DNA of 64,000 nt from Nymphaea colorata (taxonomy: Eukaryota > Streptophyta > Magnoliopsida > Nymphaeales > Nymphaeaceae), in the NCBI RefSeq assembly GCF_008831285.2, contig NC_045145.1, forward strand, positions 8,060,802 through 8,124,801, written 5' to 3'. Every line of letters begins with the position of its first letter. Within the stretch, counting starts at the first letter, position 1. Shown here one piece after another: positions 36,529-48,500 of this stretch. The notes under the pieces were generated by a model. That model was not told the origin of the DNA and searched no databases. It was given only the letters and a program-made list of their open reading frames with translations. The position numbers and the translations under genes were made by a program.

Positions 36529-36541
36529 TGGTATCAGAGCC
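36529..36541 (+). other. Primer-binding site (tRNA-iMet type)
   Basis: TGGTATCAGAGCC starts two bases after the TAACA end of the LTR. TGGTATCAGAGC is the standard initiator-Met tRNA priming site of plant LTR retrotransposons. Confidence 0.85.
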
Positions 36542-36544
36542 AGA

Positions 36545-37349
36545 TTTTTGACACCAAAATCAAAATTTTTATTTACCGACCCAAGTTCTCAATGTTTAAG
36601 TTTATGAGAGTATTTCATCTTTGGCATTATTTTTAATATTTTCCTTTCATGATCTTTTTATTTACCGACTTCACTAATACTAAAAATCAAGTAATGACCC
36701 AATATTGGATTCATGCTTGATGGTCTACAACCCCAATCCATTTTCAAAAATTTTTCCTTCTTATATACGATAATTATGAAAACAAAAATCTTAGATGTAT
36801 ATTGTAATAGGAATGAATCATGTACGATCAATGCATTCATGCATCCACGTTCACTTAACATCACAAATGACCACAAGCACATCTCTAAAAGAACTTAAGT
36901 AAGATGAGATAGAGCTCTAATTAAGTAGTAACCGAATTAGAGTAAAATCTTAAACCTACTTAAAGTATTAAGAAAACACCAAAGTGATTTTCAAAAGATT
37001 CTTTAAATGTTTCCAAATAATATTTGTAAAGATTTGTCAAATCAAGTTTTTCTCAAATCAAAATGTTTTACATTCTCAAGTGATTTTTCAAGAACTTTTT
37101 CAAATGTTTTAAACATCAAATCTTGAAAATTTTCTTAAACACAACACTGCATTTAGAATGACAAAGATGTTCAAGTCAAAATGAAATGCATCACTAATAA
37201 ACATAACCCTTGGATTGATTACCCTTGGTAAAACACCGGGAACGATCGATCCTCGTACCGGGCGAGTACCTTCTATCTTATTTCAAAACAAAACATCATG
37301 TTTCTGGAGCACTCCAAAACCAAAAACGAAAATTTTGGGGATGCAAACA
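36545..37349 (-). mobile_element. Partial LTR of family B, inverted
   Basis: Read on the minus strand from 37349 (TGTTTGCATC) this follows the first 700–800 bp of the solo LTR at 3977. Shared landmarks include AGTGCTC, CGAGGATTGATC-like, CATTTTGACTTGAACATC-like and CCAATATTGGGTCATTACTTGA. Similarity is clear to about 36625 and faint to 36545. Both copies begin at exactly the same base, so this is a true element terminus. It is cut off on the side facing the Gypsy LTR. Confidence 0.6.
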
Positions 37350-38999
37350 CCAAAGGATTTTTAATGTTTGTCAGCCTATTATTGTGCTTGAAAGTGAGTT
37401 GAACATGATGCATATTCTAATTCATAGATAAAAAAAAATGCTTTTTCGATTTGGCTTTTTCAATTTATCCCCTACATGGTGATGGTATCACAATTTGGAG
37501 TATGAAGATAAGGAAGAAGTAGTTGATTATGGTTTGTTTTTAGATTTCTTATGGCATTTTCTGCTACTTCTTAACATAGCAAGAGAATCCTTTTGCATGC
37601 ATTCCCTTGACAATCAAATGGAAATAGAGCTGGAGAACCCTTAGAGCTAGTTAGGGACTTGAGCACATAACCTCTAAAAGAAAGAAAAAGTCTTTTGCAC
37701 CCTATTACATATATTGCCTTGTATTGGCCTATCTTGGTTGATGGGCATCATATTTGCCACCATTGCAACAAGATGGAGATTCAGGCCTTCTTAAAAGCCA
37801 CTCACAATTCACTAAAGAATTCATTTAAAAATAATTTAAAATTTTTAAGTCATTTTATAAAGGTTGATATAGGCCAATAAGAAACAATTATTATATTTCA
37901 AGGTCTCTAATATGAGTCAATAACCAATTTCTACAATGCATCTTTTTTCAACGTACTTCAAATCTTGTATGTAATAGACTCCGCTCCCTAGGATAAGAAT
38001 CAACGATCCTTACTATTCTCCCCCAAATCCAAGGAGGAATTTCAGATGGGCAATGGTGTGGCTTCTCCCCAAGAAGCTACCTATGAAGAATGCTTGCATT
38101 TGTGTGATAAATGTTAAGTCCATCTCATACTGCATAGAGAGTTGAAGGCCACAAACCCATGGAGTCAAGTAGAAGCCCATATTTGTTGAGGCATGGATAA
38201 AGGTGAAGGTGCTTTGCAACTAGAGGCTTCCTTCAAGAAAGAAGGATGATCAACTAGAGGCAGCATCCATGAAAGCAAACTCGGTCCTTGGGTTAGAAGT
38301 TCTGCAAATGCATCCCCTTTGGAGATGATCTCAAATGGAATAAAATGTTTTGGCTTTCAAATTAAGTGTAGATGTTTGAAGCATAAATTTCATGCTGGAA
38401 AGGGTAAGGTGTTATTAATTGGTCAATCTAGGAGGGTGATGGAGGGATTTAAGGAGGTAACATTCTCTTACCTTATAAACACCATAAAAATAAATAAAAT
38501 AATTATTTGACCTGATAACTGCCAGACATGATCTCTATGCTCAAAAACCTAAGAAGTAATATGAAAGTCACATTTCTTTTATCGTGTTAATAATATTCTA
38601 TGGTAGATATGTTGGAGAATCTCTCTTCACTAATAATGATCGTGTTTCTTCCTTGGCAGGCTTGAAGCTACAATCTTTGGATTTTAATGCTGCATTATCT
38701 TTGGTATGGCCTGTGCTATTTTGTGAGTGACCTCTCCTAGTATCATGCTGATTCTAATTTCCACCAGATATGGCACATTTGGGATCCACAGGGATGGATT
38801 TGTCCGTTTCAGTGATATATTTTTATGTTCTTACATTGTTTCAGAAAAGAGAGAATTATCACAATTTTTGACGTTGGAGAGAAGTGTGATTAAGGAACCA
38901 CAACATCAAAATTTATCAAGGTGTAGTCACTGCTTGCTGCTCTGCAGATGAAAGATAACTTCTTCACTTCCCCTTATTTGTTCACTTTATTAGTGTGTG

Positions 39000-39034
<35 letters not shown>

Positions 39035-39687
39035 ATGATGATTTTTTAGAAAATGGTAGAAGGGACTTCAGATAGACTAGAGATGATCATGTGCAAAAAT
39101 AATTATACAGTTTTTTCATGGTTGAATTTAATTATATAGGGTTGTTATTTTGAACATTTACTGGACAGTAGTATTGTGCCACTTAGTTTGGTTATTACTA
39201 TTTTCACTTATCTTACGCGCTAACAAAGGCCCTTAATTAGGCCTTGAAACGTTTACTAATGTGGCTGATGGGAAATGCAGGTCTACCAAACTTGGTCTAA
39301 CTAATGCAAGTTCTGGTTCTTTGTTTGCAGGCCATGCCTAGATATGTGAGAAGAAATGTCTATTTCTTGTAAAAGATAAGTGAGTGAAACTAATGTACCT
39401 CTTTTGAATGCATGTCCTTACTCTTTATCATAAATTTACATTCATAATGGGCACCCATGATATATTTCTTTGCATGCAGACAATCAAAGTGTCACAATGA
39501 AGGTGCACAATGTCAATTTGAAGGCTGATGAAGAACGTTTGATAACAAGCCAGCAGCTATTAATTTTGACCAATAAGATAAAATTTTCAATTTGTGAAAG
39601 CTGAATGTATAAAAGTTTTGGTTATATATACATTTTGTATAATCATAATATTTGATAGTTTTGTTCAATAAATTATTTAAATTTGTG
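37350..39687. other. Intergenic DNA, no gene
   Basis: Ordinary AT-rich sequence with a (GA)n tract at about 39003–39033. No gag or other retrotransposon gene follows the leader at 36.5 kb. Confidence 0.5.
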
Positions 39688-39715
39688 AAAGCTTTCACTT
39701 TTTATTTGCAATTGA

Positions 39716-39776
<61 letters not shown>

Positions 39777-39803
39777 CTTTCACTTTTTATTTGCAATTGA
39801 ATA
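39688..39803. repeat. 31-bp direct repeat flanking (TA)n
   Basis: The 31-bp sequence AAAGCTTTCAC…CAATTGAATA occurs at 39688–39718 and again, identical, at 39773–39803, with about 54 bp of TA dinucleotides between. Confidence 0.95.
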
Positions 39804-39879
39804 ATATACATATTGCTGCAACTGGAAAGGTCATGCCAGCAGTAATGCGTGGGGCCACATTAGTACTTGCTTTCAAATG

Positions 39880-40070
39880 TAACCATTTTTGGCAATGGCT
39901 ACTTTTGTTGCTAACAATATATGCAGTTGTGCCTAAAAATCTTTGGGCAACAGCCACTCTTGTTGCCAATAGAACATATAGTTGTGTCTACAAACCTTTT
40001 TGGCAACTGCTTAGCCCTTGCCTATTGATTTTTGGGCACAAGACCTATGACAAGGGTGACTTTTATCAAT
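39880..40070. repeat. Degenerate ~55-bp tandem units
   Basis: Three successive units each start TTTTGGCAA or TTTGGGCAA and contain (T/C)TTGTTGC(T/C)AA or similar plus GTTGTG(C/T)CTA. The 117-residue frame across it (39791–40144) is a by-product of the repeat. Such arrays occur near ends of some DNA transposons; no such element could be delimited. Confidence 0.5.
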
Positions 40071-40141
40071 TGCTGGGGTATAGGCGTCGACAAAATTTTT
40101 TTGGCAACAACCTATTGAGTTGTTGGCCACGGCAAGAGCCC

Positions 40142-40840
40142 TAGCCACTAACCATGTTTGTTGTTGTGTTTCTTCATGTTAACCATAATTTATAGATAAA
40201 GCAATTTCCATCATGCATAGGTAGTTATCAAGCTCTTCTTTTCTTGCCAACATATGCCGTGTGGCCTTGCTTATTAGTTTCTAGTGCAAACAAAAATGTC
40301 ATATCAACATGCTCAAGAGATTTTCTCCATTAATTAAGCACTCATAAGACTACTATACTCACCTATGCCTTTCCCTACCTTAAAGTGACAACCGATCAGT
40401 CATTATTCCTGTCCTAACCTGAATTTACATTTGTTTCTATAACCATGCATGTCTTTCTTGATTTCTTGTATAGCTTGTCACTCAATACTGCCCAAAGACT
40501 TATTTTGCATGGCTTTTTAGCATGTCCCAGAGGGGATGCATGTTTACGGAATTGATATGACAACAAACTCCATTAAAACAGTCATTGATTAGTCACCTTT
40601 TAGGACTGGTTCTACTTGAAAGACATTCTTTCTACACATGCATATAAAGCTGCTATGAGTCTATATTCAAAGTCTCCTTGGGTAAATCAGAATTAGATCT
40701 TCTGGAATCTTTAATTAAAAAGGCAATATGAGGACAAAATCATGTGCAGCCACCTTGCCAATGGGTGTCTTTGTCATGGGCCAGCAAAATCATACATATA
40801 TTCCATGCAACCTCCTAAAAAATGGAGTCATTTGAGACGG
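40142..40840. other. Intergenic DNA, no gene
   Basis: Nothing recognised. Confidence 0.5.
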
Positions 40841-40844
40841 AGGC

Positions 40845-41105
40845 CATCAGCTCACTGCCGCCGCTCACGCAGGAGGGCGTCTAATGCGTGCCTGCGAACA
40901 GTGAAGAGAGGTGACAACCTTCTTCTTAGACACCACAAATTCTTATATGAGGAGAGGGGGAAGCTGATGTCCCCTCCATCTCCAGTAGCCTCCCAGGCCC
41001 TTCCACGTGCCGGCGGATCAGGCGACAACCCCGCCGGACCGGCAGCAACCTCACTGGCAAGAGAAGGGCCGGGGGGGAGGCCACCGGCAATTGGGGGAGA
41101 TGATG
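40845..41105. other. Isolated GC-rich patch, no recognised gene
   Basis: A sharply bounded GC-rich island in AT-rich DNA. Overlapping open frames on both strands (40742–41110 + and 40852–41133 −) are rich in Pro, Ala, Gly and Arg. That is expected of GC-rich DNA and matches no domain. It could be a captured gene fragment. A (TA)n tract follows at about 41214–41240. Confidence 0.35.
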
Positions 41106-41209
41106 ACTGAAGTAGTTTTCTCTTTTGTTCCAAAAGAAAAAAAAAATCGCATGGGTTGTCTGCATGGACATGCCCATACCAGCCGAAGATGCCATCAATT
41201 GGATAGAAA

Positions 41210-41240
<31 letters not shown>

Positions 41241-41259
41241 AAGAGTGGATTCTGATTAA

Positions 41260-41745
41260 GATTTTCTAGTTTGAAAATTGCAGTATATAGAGTACCTGCT
41301 CTCCTCCATTATCGGCACTTCTGCCATCCTTCTTTTTCCTCCTACCACCATTGGGTTGCCATAAAATTAGTCATTCCTGTTCATCAAGACATATACTATA
41401 AAGCGATGCTGCTGTATATATAAAAAACAAGCTCACAACCCAATGGTGGATTAGAGGGAATCTCCTTCCCTTCCCCTTCTCCTATAACCCGAACACTCTT
41501 CGATTCTAACAACGTTCACTTGGGACTTGTATTTGCTTTAAAAAGCTAGATAAAAGGCCACTTACACTTGATTTCCACTGGTAACTGAGAGTTCCTCAAC
41601 CACTAAAACTTCACGAATTTCAGCCAAACGATCACTTTCTTGTCAATATTGCAACAAACAAACTGAGGTGTGTATTACATTACACTCACTTCGCATGAAT
41701 CTTGACCCCAAAAGTCTCTGTAGACAGAGTCAGGTCGGTGGATTT
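41260..41745. other. Intergenic DNA, no gene
   Basis: Nothing recognised. Confidence 0.5.
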
Positions 41746-41749
41746 GAAG

Positions 41750-42190
41750 GATCCAAGTTAAAATAGGTTTAGAGTACAATATTGGAGGCATGCGCTTTCG
41801 GCGACAAGTTGAAAGCAAAGGAAAGACTTTCCTCAAGAGTGTCGGAGGAGTATTTGAAGGTTTTACAATAGATAAAAAACCAGAAAAGGCCAAAAGTGCA
41901 TGACAAAGAGATGTACGTTTTCTCTGCCTCATGGACCATTTTGTATTGAGTAGAAAGTAGGTATTGATCAACATCAAGATTACTTACAAATTATTCAAAT
42001 TCAGTGTTGACTAATTTGCATGAGCTAGAGAAGCTATCGAAAGACGATTCTACAACAAGTTTCTTACTTAATGTTTAAACAAATAGAAAAACCAATCACA
42101 AGATTTGCTTGTCCAACGTAAGGAAGACCGCTCTAATAATGTCAGTCTATGGTCCTTTAAAAGATAAAACTCATCCAAAGACCATGGCAT
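41750..42190 (-). repeat. Dispersed repeat D, copy 2 (inverted)
   Basis: Reverse-complement match to 9570–10035 over its whole length, with scattered substitutions and small gaps. Confidence 0.6.
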
Positions 42191-42888
42191 ATGTTGCCAC
42201 GGGCCAGCGTTCTTACAATCTTTTGTGTCATCCAACAAATTAAAGTAGGACTTGTGAATTAAATGCGCCAAAAAACTAGCTATCATAGGGAAATGATGGT
42301 TCAATTTCTATTGAGTACCACTCTTTCAACAAGCCAAAACTATAAGCATACAAACTTGAAGCTAGAGCAGTACATTTAAGGGCTTCTACCGGCTGATCTC
42401 TTTAATATCTAGGAAAAACTTTCGCCTTCAGTAAAAGTTTTGCCAAGGATGTGTTCCACTCTTCTTTTTTTTCCCCTGCTATGTTCTCTCAAATGACAAG
42501 CCAAAGTGTTGCCATTTTACTTTTACTAATTTTTACTGCTAAAACTTTTTTCATTCAAACGGAAAAACCTTTTGTTTAAATTATAATTCACACGACACTT
42601 TCTTTTGTTCTGAGGTGAGTAAGAGCTTGACAATTCATTGTACTAAAGAAAGGTTTGTAGGTTTCTCTGGGTCTTGAACTGCATCAAAATTTGAGTAGGG
42701 CATAGTGTTGTGATTTCACTGTTTGCAATCCAAAAAAGTAGCATTTATGTACGAGAATCTAACTAAAAACTTCTACCCGACCAGCTTTGCTACTCTTTTG
42801 GGACAACACTTTCTTTGCTGCCTTCATTTTTTTTTTAATGACCATGCATTAAAAAAGCTTTAGTAGCTGCTCGTTTGCCTAAAAAACG
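42191..42888. other. Intergenic DNA upstream of OPT gene
   Basis: AT-rich, no gene or element recognised. Confidence 0.5.
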
Positions 42889-43084
42889 AAACAGTGCAAA
42901 AAATTTTATAAGGAAACCTGGCATGGACCGATACGAGACGATGTGTTTCGGCAGCCTATATTGGTACCTTTAAGAGTTTCAAACAATTTTCATTAATATT
43001 ATTTTATTTTCATATTAGAACAATAGGGATGGGGCATCCACCGATATGAGTTGATTTGGTCGATACAGGAGCAAAACACTGTTT
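42889..43084. mobile_element. Possible small inverted-repeat element in OPT upstream region
   Basis: AAACAGTG (42889–42896) and its exact complement CACTGTTT (43077–43084) bracket about 180 bp that also contains CCGATA-type motifs in both orientations. The 8-bp repeats are short, so this is tentative. Confidence 0.3.
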
Positions 43085-43343
43085 ATAGAGATTATTGTAT
43101 TTTGGACAGGAAGCGGTTCGGCGTATTATATTATATGATGTTTCTCTCTCATATAATGCAAACGGCGGTTCTGACGTCGCTGTCTCTTCGTCGTAGCAGA
43201 ATCCACGTCGTCACATTCAGACACACGAAGACCTGCTTCCCTGTCCATTGCTTACGTGTGCCTCTCGTGGTGCGCACGCGCCCACCACACGCTCACTCCC
43301 AAGGCCCACCGGCCGCAGCGGACCACCTCCCCACTCCCTTCCC

Positions 43344-43351
43344 TTTTAAAT
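43344..43351 (+). promoter_or_regulatory. Candidate TATA-like box of OPT gene
   Basis: TTTTAAAT lies 59 bp before the chosen start codon. If used, transcription would begin near 43375, just past two upstream out-of-frame ATGs. A more typical TATA stretch (ATTATATTATA, near 43125) lies further upstream and is the alternative. Confidence 0.3.
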
Positions 43352-43402
43352 GCCCAGGGAGGGAAGCGATGGCTCCCTGCGATCAGAACAGAGAAATCCC
43401 GA

Positions 43403-43912
43403 ATGGCCGGAACGGAGCCGCTGGAGGGCCAGCAGTCGAACGGCAGTTCGGCGGGGAAGGAGCCGGAGTCGTCCGACCGATGCCCCGTGGAGGAGGTGGC
43501 GCTGGTGGTGCCGGAGACGGACGACCCGAAGCTCCCCGTCATGACCTTCCGCGCTTGGTTCCTAGGCACCGCCGCCTGCCTCTTCCTCATCTTCATGAAC
43601 ACGTTCTTCACCTACAGGACGCAGCCGCTGACGATATCGGCGATCCTGGCGCAGATCGTGGTGCTGCCGCTGGGGAGGTTCATGGCGGCGACGCTGCCGG
43701 AGCGGCGGTTCTCGGTGATGGGCTACGGGTTCTCCCTCAACCCGGGGCCGTTCAACATAAAGGAGCACGTGATCATCACAATTTTCGCCAACTGCGGGGT
43801 CTCCTACGGTGGGGGCGACGCCTACTCCATCGGTGCCATCACCGTTATGAAGGCCTACTACAAGCAGACCCTCAACTTCTTCTGCGGCCTCCTCATCGTG
43901 CTCACCACACAG
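43403..43912 (+). CDS. OPT exon 1 (residues 1–170)
   Basis: Start at 43403 is the only ATG in this frame before the conserved region; the frame is open further upstream but contains no other ATG. Encodes the hydrophilic N-terminus, the first membrane segments and [11 protein letters not shown]. Very GC-rich compared with later exons. Donor AG|GTACGT, phase 0. Confidence 0.92.
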
Positions 43913-45540
43913 GTACGTAAACGCCGTCCGGCGCCCTCGATCATAACCTTCCTGCCCTTGCGCTGCAGTGCTTGCTTTCGTTCCGTTGTCAGTTACATTT
44001 CCTAAGTTCAATCCACGTACTCTAAATCATGAGCGAACTAGGAATTTTTTATTGCTAGTTTCAAAATTTTAATAAAAGTTGAAATATAATTCTTTCAAAT
44101 TTATTTATATAAAGCTAAACTAAAATTTTCAAAATTTACATATACTATTTTTATTTTTTTAAAATGTGAGAGGGGGCATGGCCCCGGCCAACTCCTCCCT
44201 GCCTTGGATCATGTCTGGATTAGAGTGCACTAGGGAAAAAGAAGGTTCATTTATAAAAAGATCTGTGGTTTATTCTTATGATCATTGTTACCATTCAGTG
44301 CACTCTTTAAATAATAATGAGTTCTAAAGCTCTATAAGCTTTGGAAGTACATGTTGAAGGAAATGTTTTTTTTTTTCTTTTTGAAAAGAACCAGTGAAAA
44401 ACTAAAATTTCAATCCGAAGCACAGGTGAATGGAATCTGCCTAATATATACGGAATCTGTTCACTAAAACAAGTGTGCATTTACCGAACTCTACTAAGGG
44501 CTTTCAACTTGTCTAAAAAGCGAAGTCGAATCTGGATCTGTAAATTTTCAATTTCTACCGATAAGAACTGTTTTCAGGTTCAAATTGCCTTTCATTTCGC
44601 CGGATCTGGATCTGTTTCCAACTAAATCTACTATTTTTTAATAAAGCTTTAATAATTTGGTCATGGTGTGCTACTCCGACACCCAACTGACCGGCAAGAC
44701 TGGAAGTGTACATCGGAGTGACAGCTGATGGTACACCTAACTTGGAAAATATATAGTCACAATTATTGGAAATTAACTTCATCACTGAGCATGATTTAGC
44801 TATTTTTTAAATAAGATATTTTTTCAATATTGGAATTAAGGACGCCTTTTGAACATTATTACTTTGTGCCTAAGAAAGGATAGAATTGCAGGTTTTGGGC
44901 TACGGGTGGGCGGGACTGCTAAGGAAATACTTGGTTGAACCGGCAGAAATGTGGTGGCCCTCAAATTTGGCTCAAGTCTCCCTCTTCAGGTAATTACATT
45001 TAAAATAATGTCCTTTTATCATCTCCTCTGCGGTCCCATTGATCACAAAAGTCCTCAATGTGGGCCTTCTCATAATTTGCACCATTATTTTCGAAAGGAG
45101 GTTCTTCTATCAAATATTCTGATCAACCAACCCTTTGTTCATTATTTCAAAAATTAATCACCATCACAACTAGCGAGAGCAATATGCGCTACATCATGCT
45201 GAACCGACCCTATCTGTAATTATATCAGTCTCCCCATAAGGAAGTACAAATTCAGATGAGATTTTTATTCCAATGTTCTTTAATCTTTTCTCATTTATTT
45301 TATTTGTTGATAAAACGAGGAATATTGGTGCTAATTCATTGTAATCTACTATAGCAAAATACTCTTAACCACTTTATAAAATTATTCTCCATTGATACTG
45401 ATGATGACAAAGTTCGTCACGCACCTGAACTACTTGCCCGTCTCGTAGCCCACAGGTCTCATTAAAGCCATTGTGTGTTACCTCTTTGTGATTAGTATCA
45501 ACAACCCATCCACAAATTATGCATTCTACTTTCTAGAGCA

Positions 45541-45583
<43 letters not shown>

Positions 45584-48500
45584 CATTTTAAATTTTCTGA
45601 TATTTAAATGAATATTCTTGACGACTGTAATGGGCAGCTGATAAACCACCCATCTGAAACTGTAACCCCAACTTTTAATTTGTTTTTCATAATCTGACCA
45701 TGCAAGCAGATCCAAAATATATAAAATATAAGCATTTTACAACATATAATAAAGTGATGTTTGACTGCAATGTTGTCAGATGAGAAAGAGGAAGCTATTA
45801 AATATTGTAAAATCATTAAATACATCAGATCTTATATATATATATATATATATATAAGGACAAAAACCAGACCCTTAATTTTGATTTAAAAGTGTTTTTT
45901 TTTTAATTCTAGCCTAACCAATATGATCTTAAAATAAGTTGATGCAAAATATATATCAAGTTGATCATTTTTTGGGATTTAATAGTGTTTTCATAATCAA
46001 CAAAAATGAATCGCTCACATAACATCAACATTTTGATAATAGACAAATCAACATTTTTCATAAAAACAACTTGATTCAAAGCAACGTTTTTTTGTATCAA
46101 AATAGTTTTTAATGGATCATGGGCAGGTCATGTAAGAGAATCATGAAAAGCTACAGTCCCATAATTATAGACGAACCTATCTTATTTCCAGGGGTCTACT
46201 TTGGGATTATACTTATGAGAAGTTCCTTTTGCATATTGTATTCGAGACATCAGGCCCGCTAGATCGAATCCTGTGTTCTGGAGCATCATTGATTGGACTG
46301 GCCACCCTTTACGTCCTTGTCGTCATCTCTCCCCTTCCCCGCGCTTCTTTGTCTTCTTTTTCTTGCTTTTTTCCCTTGCTTACGAATATTGGAACGTCTC
46401 CGCTCAAGATTTGCTTTCACGTGAGAGTCGGGGCGAAACTGGCCAGCATTGACTCTGGCGCCACTCATGTGCGGCTTCTGCTCAGCCGTCGAGGGTCACA
46501 TCCCTGTAGCGGCCATGTCACTAAACCCTTCTCCATTATTGGCCGTGAAAGGAAAAGGGTCCACTTGTTTTTTTGAATTTTAGCTTTTCTTTTTGCTTCT
46601 TCAGAAATAAATATTGACAACGTTTAGTTATAAAAAAAAATATTCCCCAGTTTGACATTGTTGCAAAGGCCCAAGAACATGACATAATAAAATGCACCAT
46701 TTTTTCATCAAAGAGTTGTTCACAATTGCATAATTTATTTTCTTGTGCTTGAGCTACAACCCCTTTTACTTCATTACTTCTAAGAATTTCTGCTTTTTTA
46801 TAAAGAAGGACTATGATAAGGCTCGTCGAGAACTCTTCTTATAAACTTAAGAAAATGATTTCGGAGACTATACGCAAATAAGGTTTAGGTCGCATAGTTT
46901 TAGTGCTTCAGTTAGTTGTATTAATGAAAGTCCATCTTCTTCATGAACTATTTGCTCAAAAAGATGTGTTGACAATATTGCTTTAAATTCTTGTAATTAA
47001 CATTAATGAATTTTTTATCCCTTTCCAGTATCCCCATGGCAAGACGCGTTGGTTGAAAATGACAAAGAAAAAAAGATTTGAAGACATTTATTCGGTTTAT
47101 CAGTTTTTTGCATGCTGTAAAAAAAATATGAGCAACTAACGACCCTTCTAGCAACAGTATTATATTGTAGCTGTCTTATAAATTTACTTTAAAAAATGGG
47201 ATAGATTCATGAATGTTGCAATTCAATATTTCATGAATCCATCTTATTTTTTGAGATCGATTCATGAAAAATTCATGAAAAGTAACAATATGTTATTTTG
47301 GCCAAAAAACTCCTAAAGTTCCTTTAACAAGAAAAGCCAGAAAGGCATATCATTTTCAGTGGAAGATTGTCCCACAAATTAATGGCGTTTATATTTCCTT
47401 CACATTTTTTTCATTGTCAATTTTTTAGCCAAATTTGAATTCGGCATACAAACGAAACCAAAACCAGATCTTCAGCAAACTGGCCCATTGGTTTGCCAGA
47501 AACCTGGTTTATGTGCAAAACATAGTTTCAAATAAGGAAGTTTTACCCAGCTGTCATCCAAACGGAGAATGTTATTAAAGTGCAGATCATAGGCTCACTC
47601 CTCCGTATATTCAGCATTTTTCGTTGAACAAGTATATATTCCAACTTAGATGGTTCTTAGGAAAAGAAGGCATGCACATGCTCAAAGAAAAGGCTGGTGT
47701 TTCTTGAAATTCTGCCATGCATTTATTTTGATGCTGATGCTTGCGCTTGCTTTCTCAATTTCGTCCATTCCCCAAGTTCTGTAATTAATTACCAAGAGAT
47801 TAAATTCGTCTCTCTGTCCCAAAATTTGCACTGTTGTTTATAGTCACACTTTCTCATCTTGCATCAAGGAGCCAGAAAATTCTGTTTTAGAGGCAACACA
47901 TTCACAGTTTGTATTCAAAGGAACACTCATACGTATACCAGAATAAATATTTGAAGACGTTAATATGAAAATAAACAAACATTGAGAAGCTGGTGTGAAC
48001 AACTCACATGTGACTTGACAGTCTTGGAATACCACCAACTATTCTAATGCATTAATTTTTAAACGTCCCATTCCCCGTTTTGATTATACACAGCGGTTCT
48101 CTCATCCGTTCCGCTTTCTTGCTAGTCACTACATTCAAGACAGGCCTTGTACTAAGCCAAGCTTTAGTGAAGAGGTCATATGATTAAGGAGCCTGTAAAT
48201 TTGGTTTTGTAGTTAAACAAACTGTAATCCCAAATTATCTTGAGTCGAAAAGCTTTTTTATGAAACCCCAACAAAGAGTAGATGCTAATTCTATGAAAAC
48301 AATGAATCGTTTGGCCTTTTCCGCCGGCTTCATGCACATGAAACCAAAGCTTCATGATGATGGCGATAAGCTGCAGCGTATTGCGCCTTCCACCACTGGT
48401 GGTCCGCAGTCAATATGCCCACGGCCACCACGATGGGCATTCTGTCTCTCTATCTTGAAGAGTCAGAAGGGATGGATTGGTTGGTGGTATATCTATCCTC

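Noticed and set aside
39791-40144. 117-residue open frame
   Set aside because: It reads through degenerate 55-bp tandem units and has no known domain.
40742-41133. Open frames of 93–122 residues on both strands
   Set aside because: Local GC richness removes stops on both strands; no motif, no intron signals, no start context of note.
43051-43920. 289-residue open frame on + strand over OPT exon 1
   Set aside because: It runs one frame off the OPT coding frame in GC-rich DNA, is Pro/Ala/Arg/Gly/His-rich and has no domain. The overlapping OPT frame has clear homology.
43562-44011. 149-residue open frame antisense to OPT exon 1
   Set aside because: Shadow of GC-rich exon 1; composition is low-complexity and matches nothing.
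46229-46576. 115-residue frame within OPT intron 2
   Set aside because: No domain and inside an intron; probably chance in a GC-richer patch.
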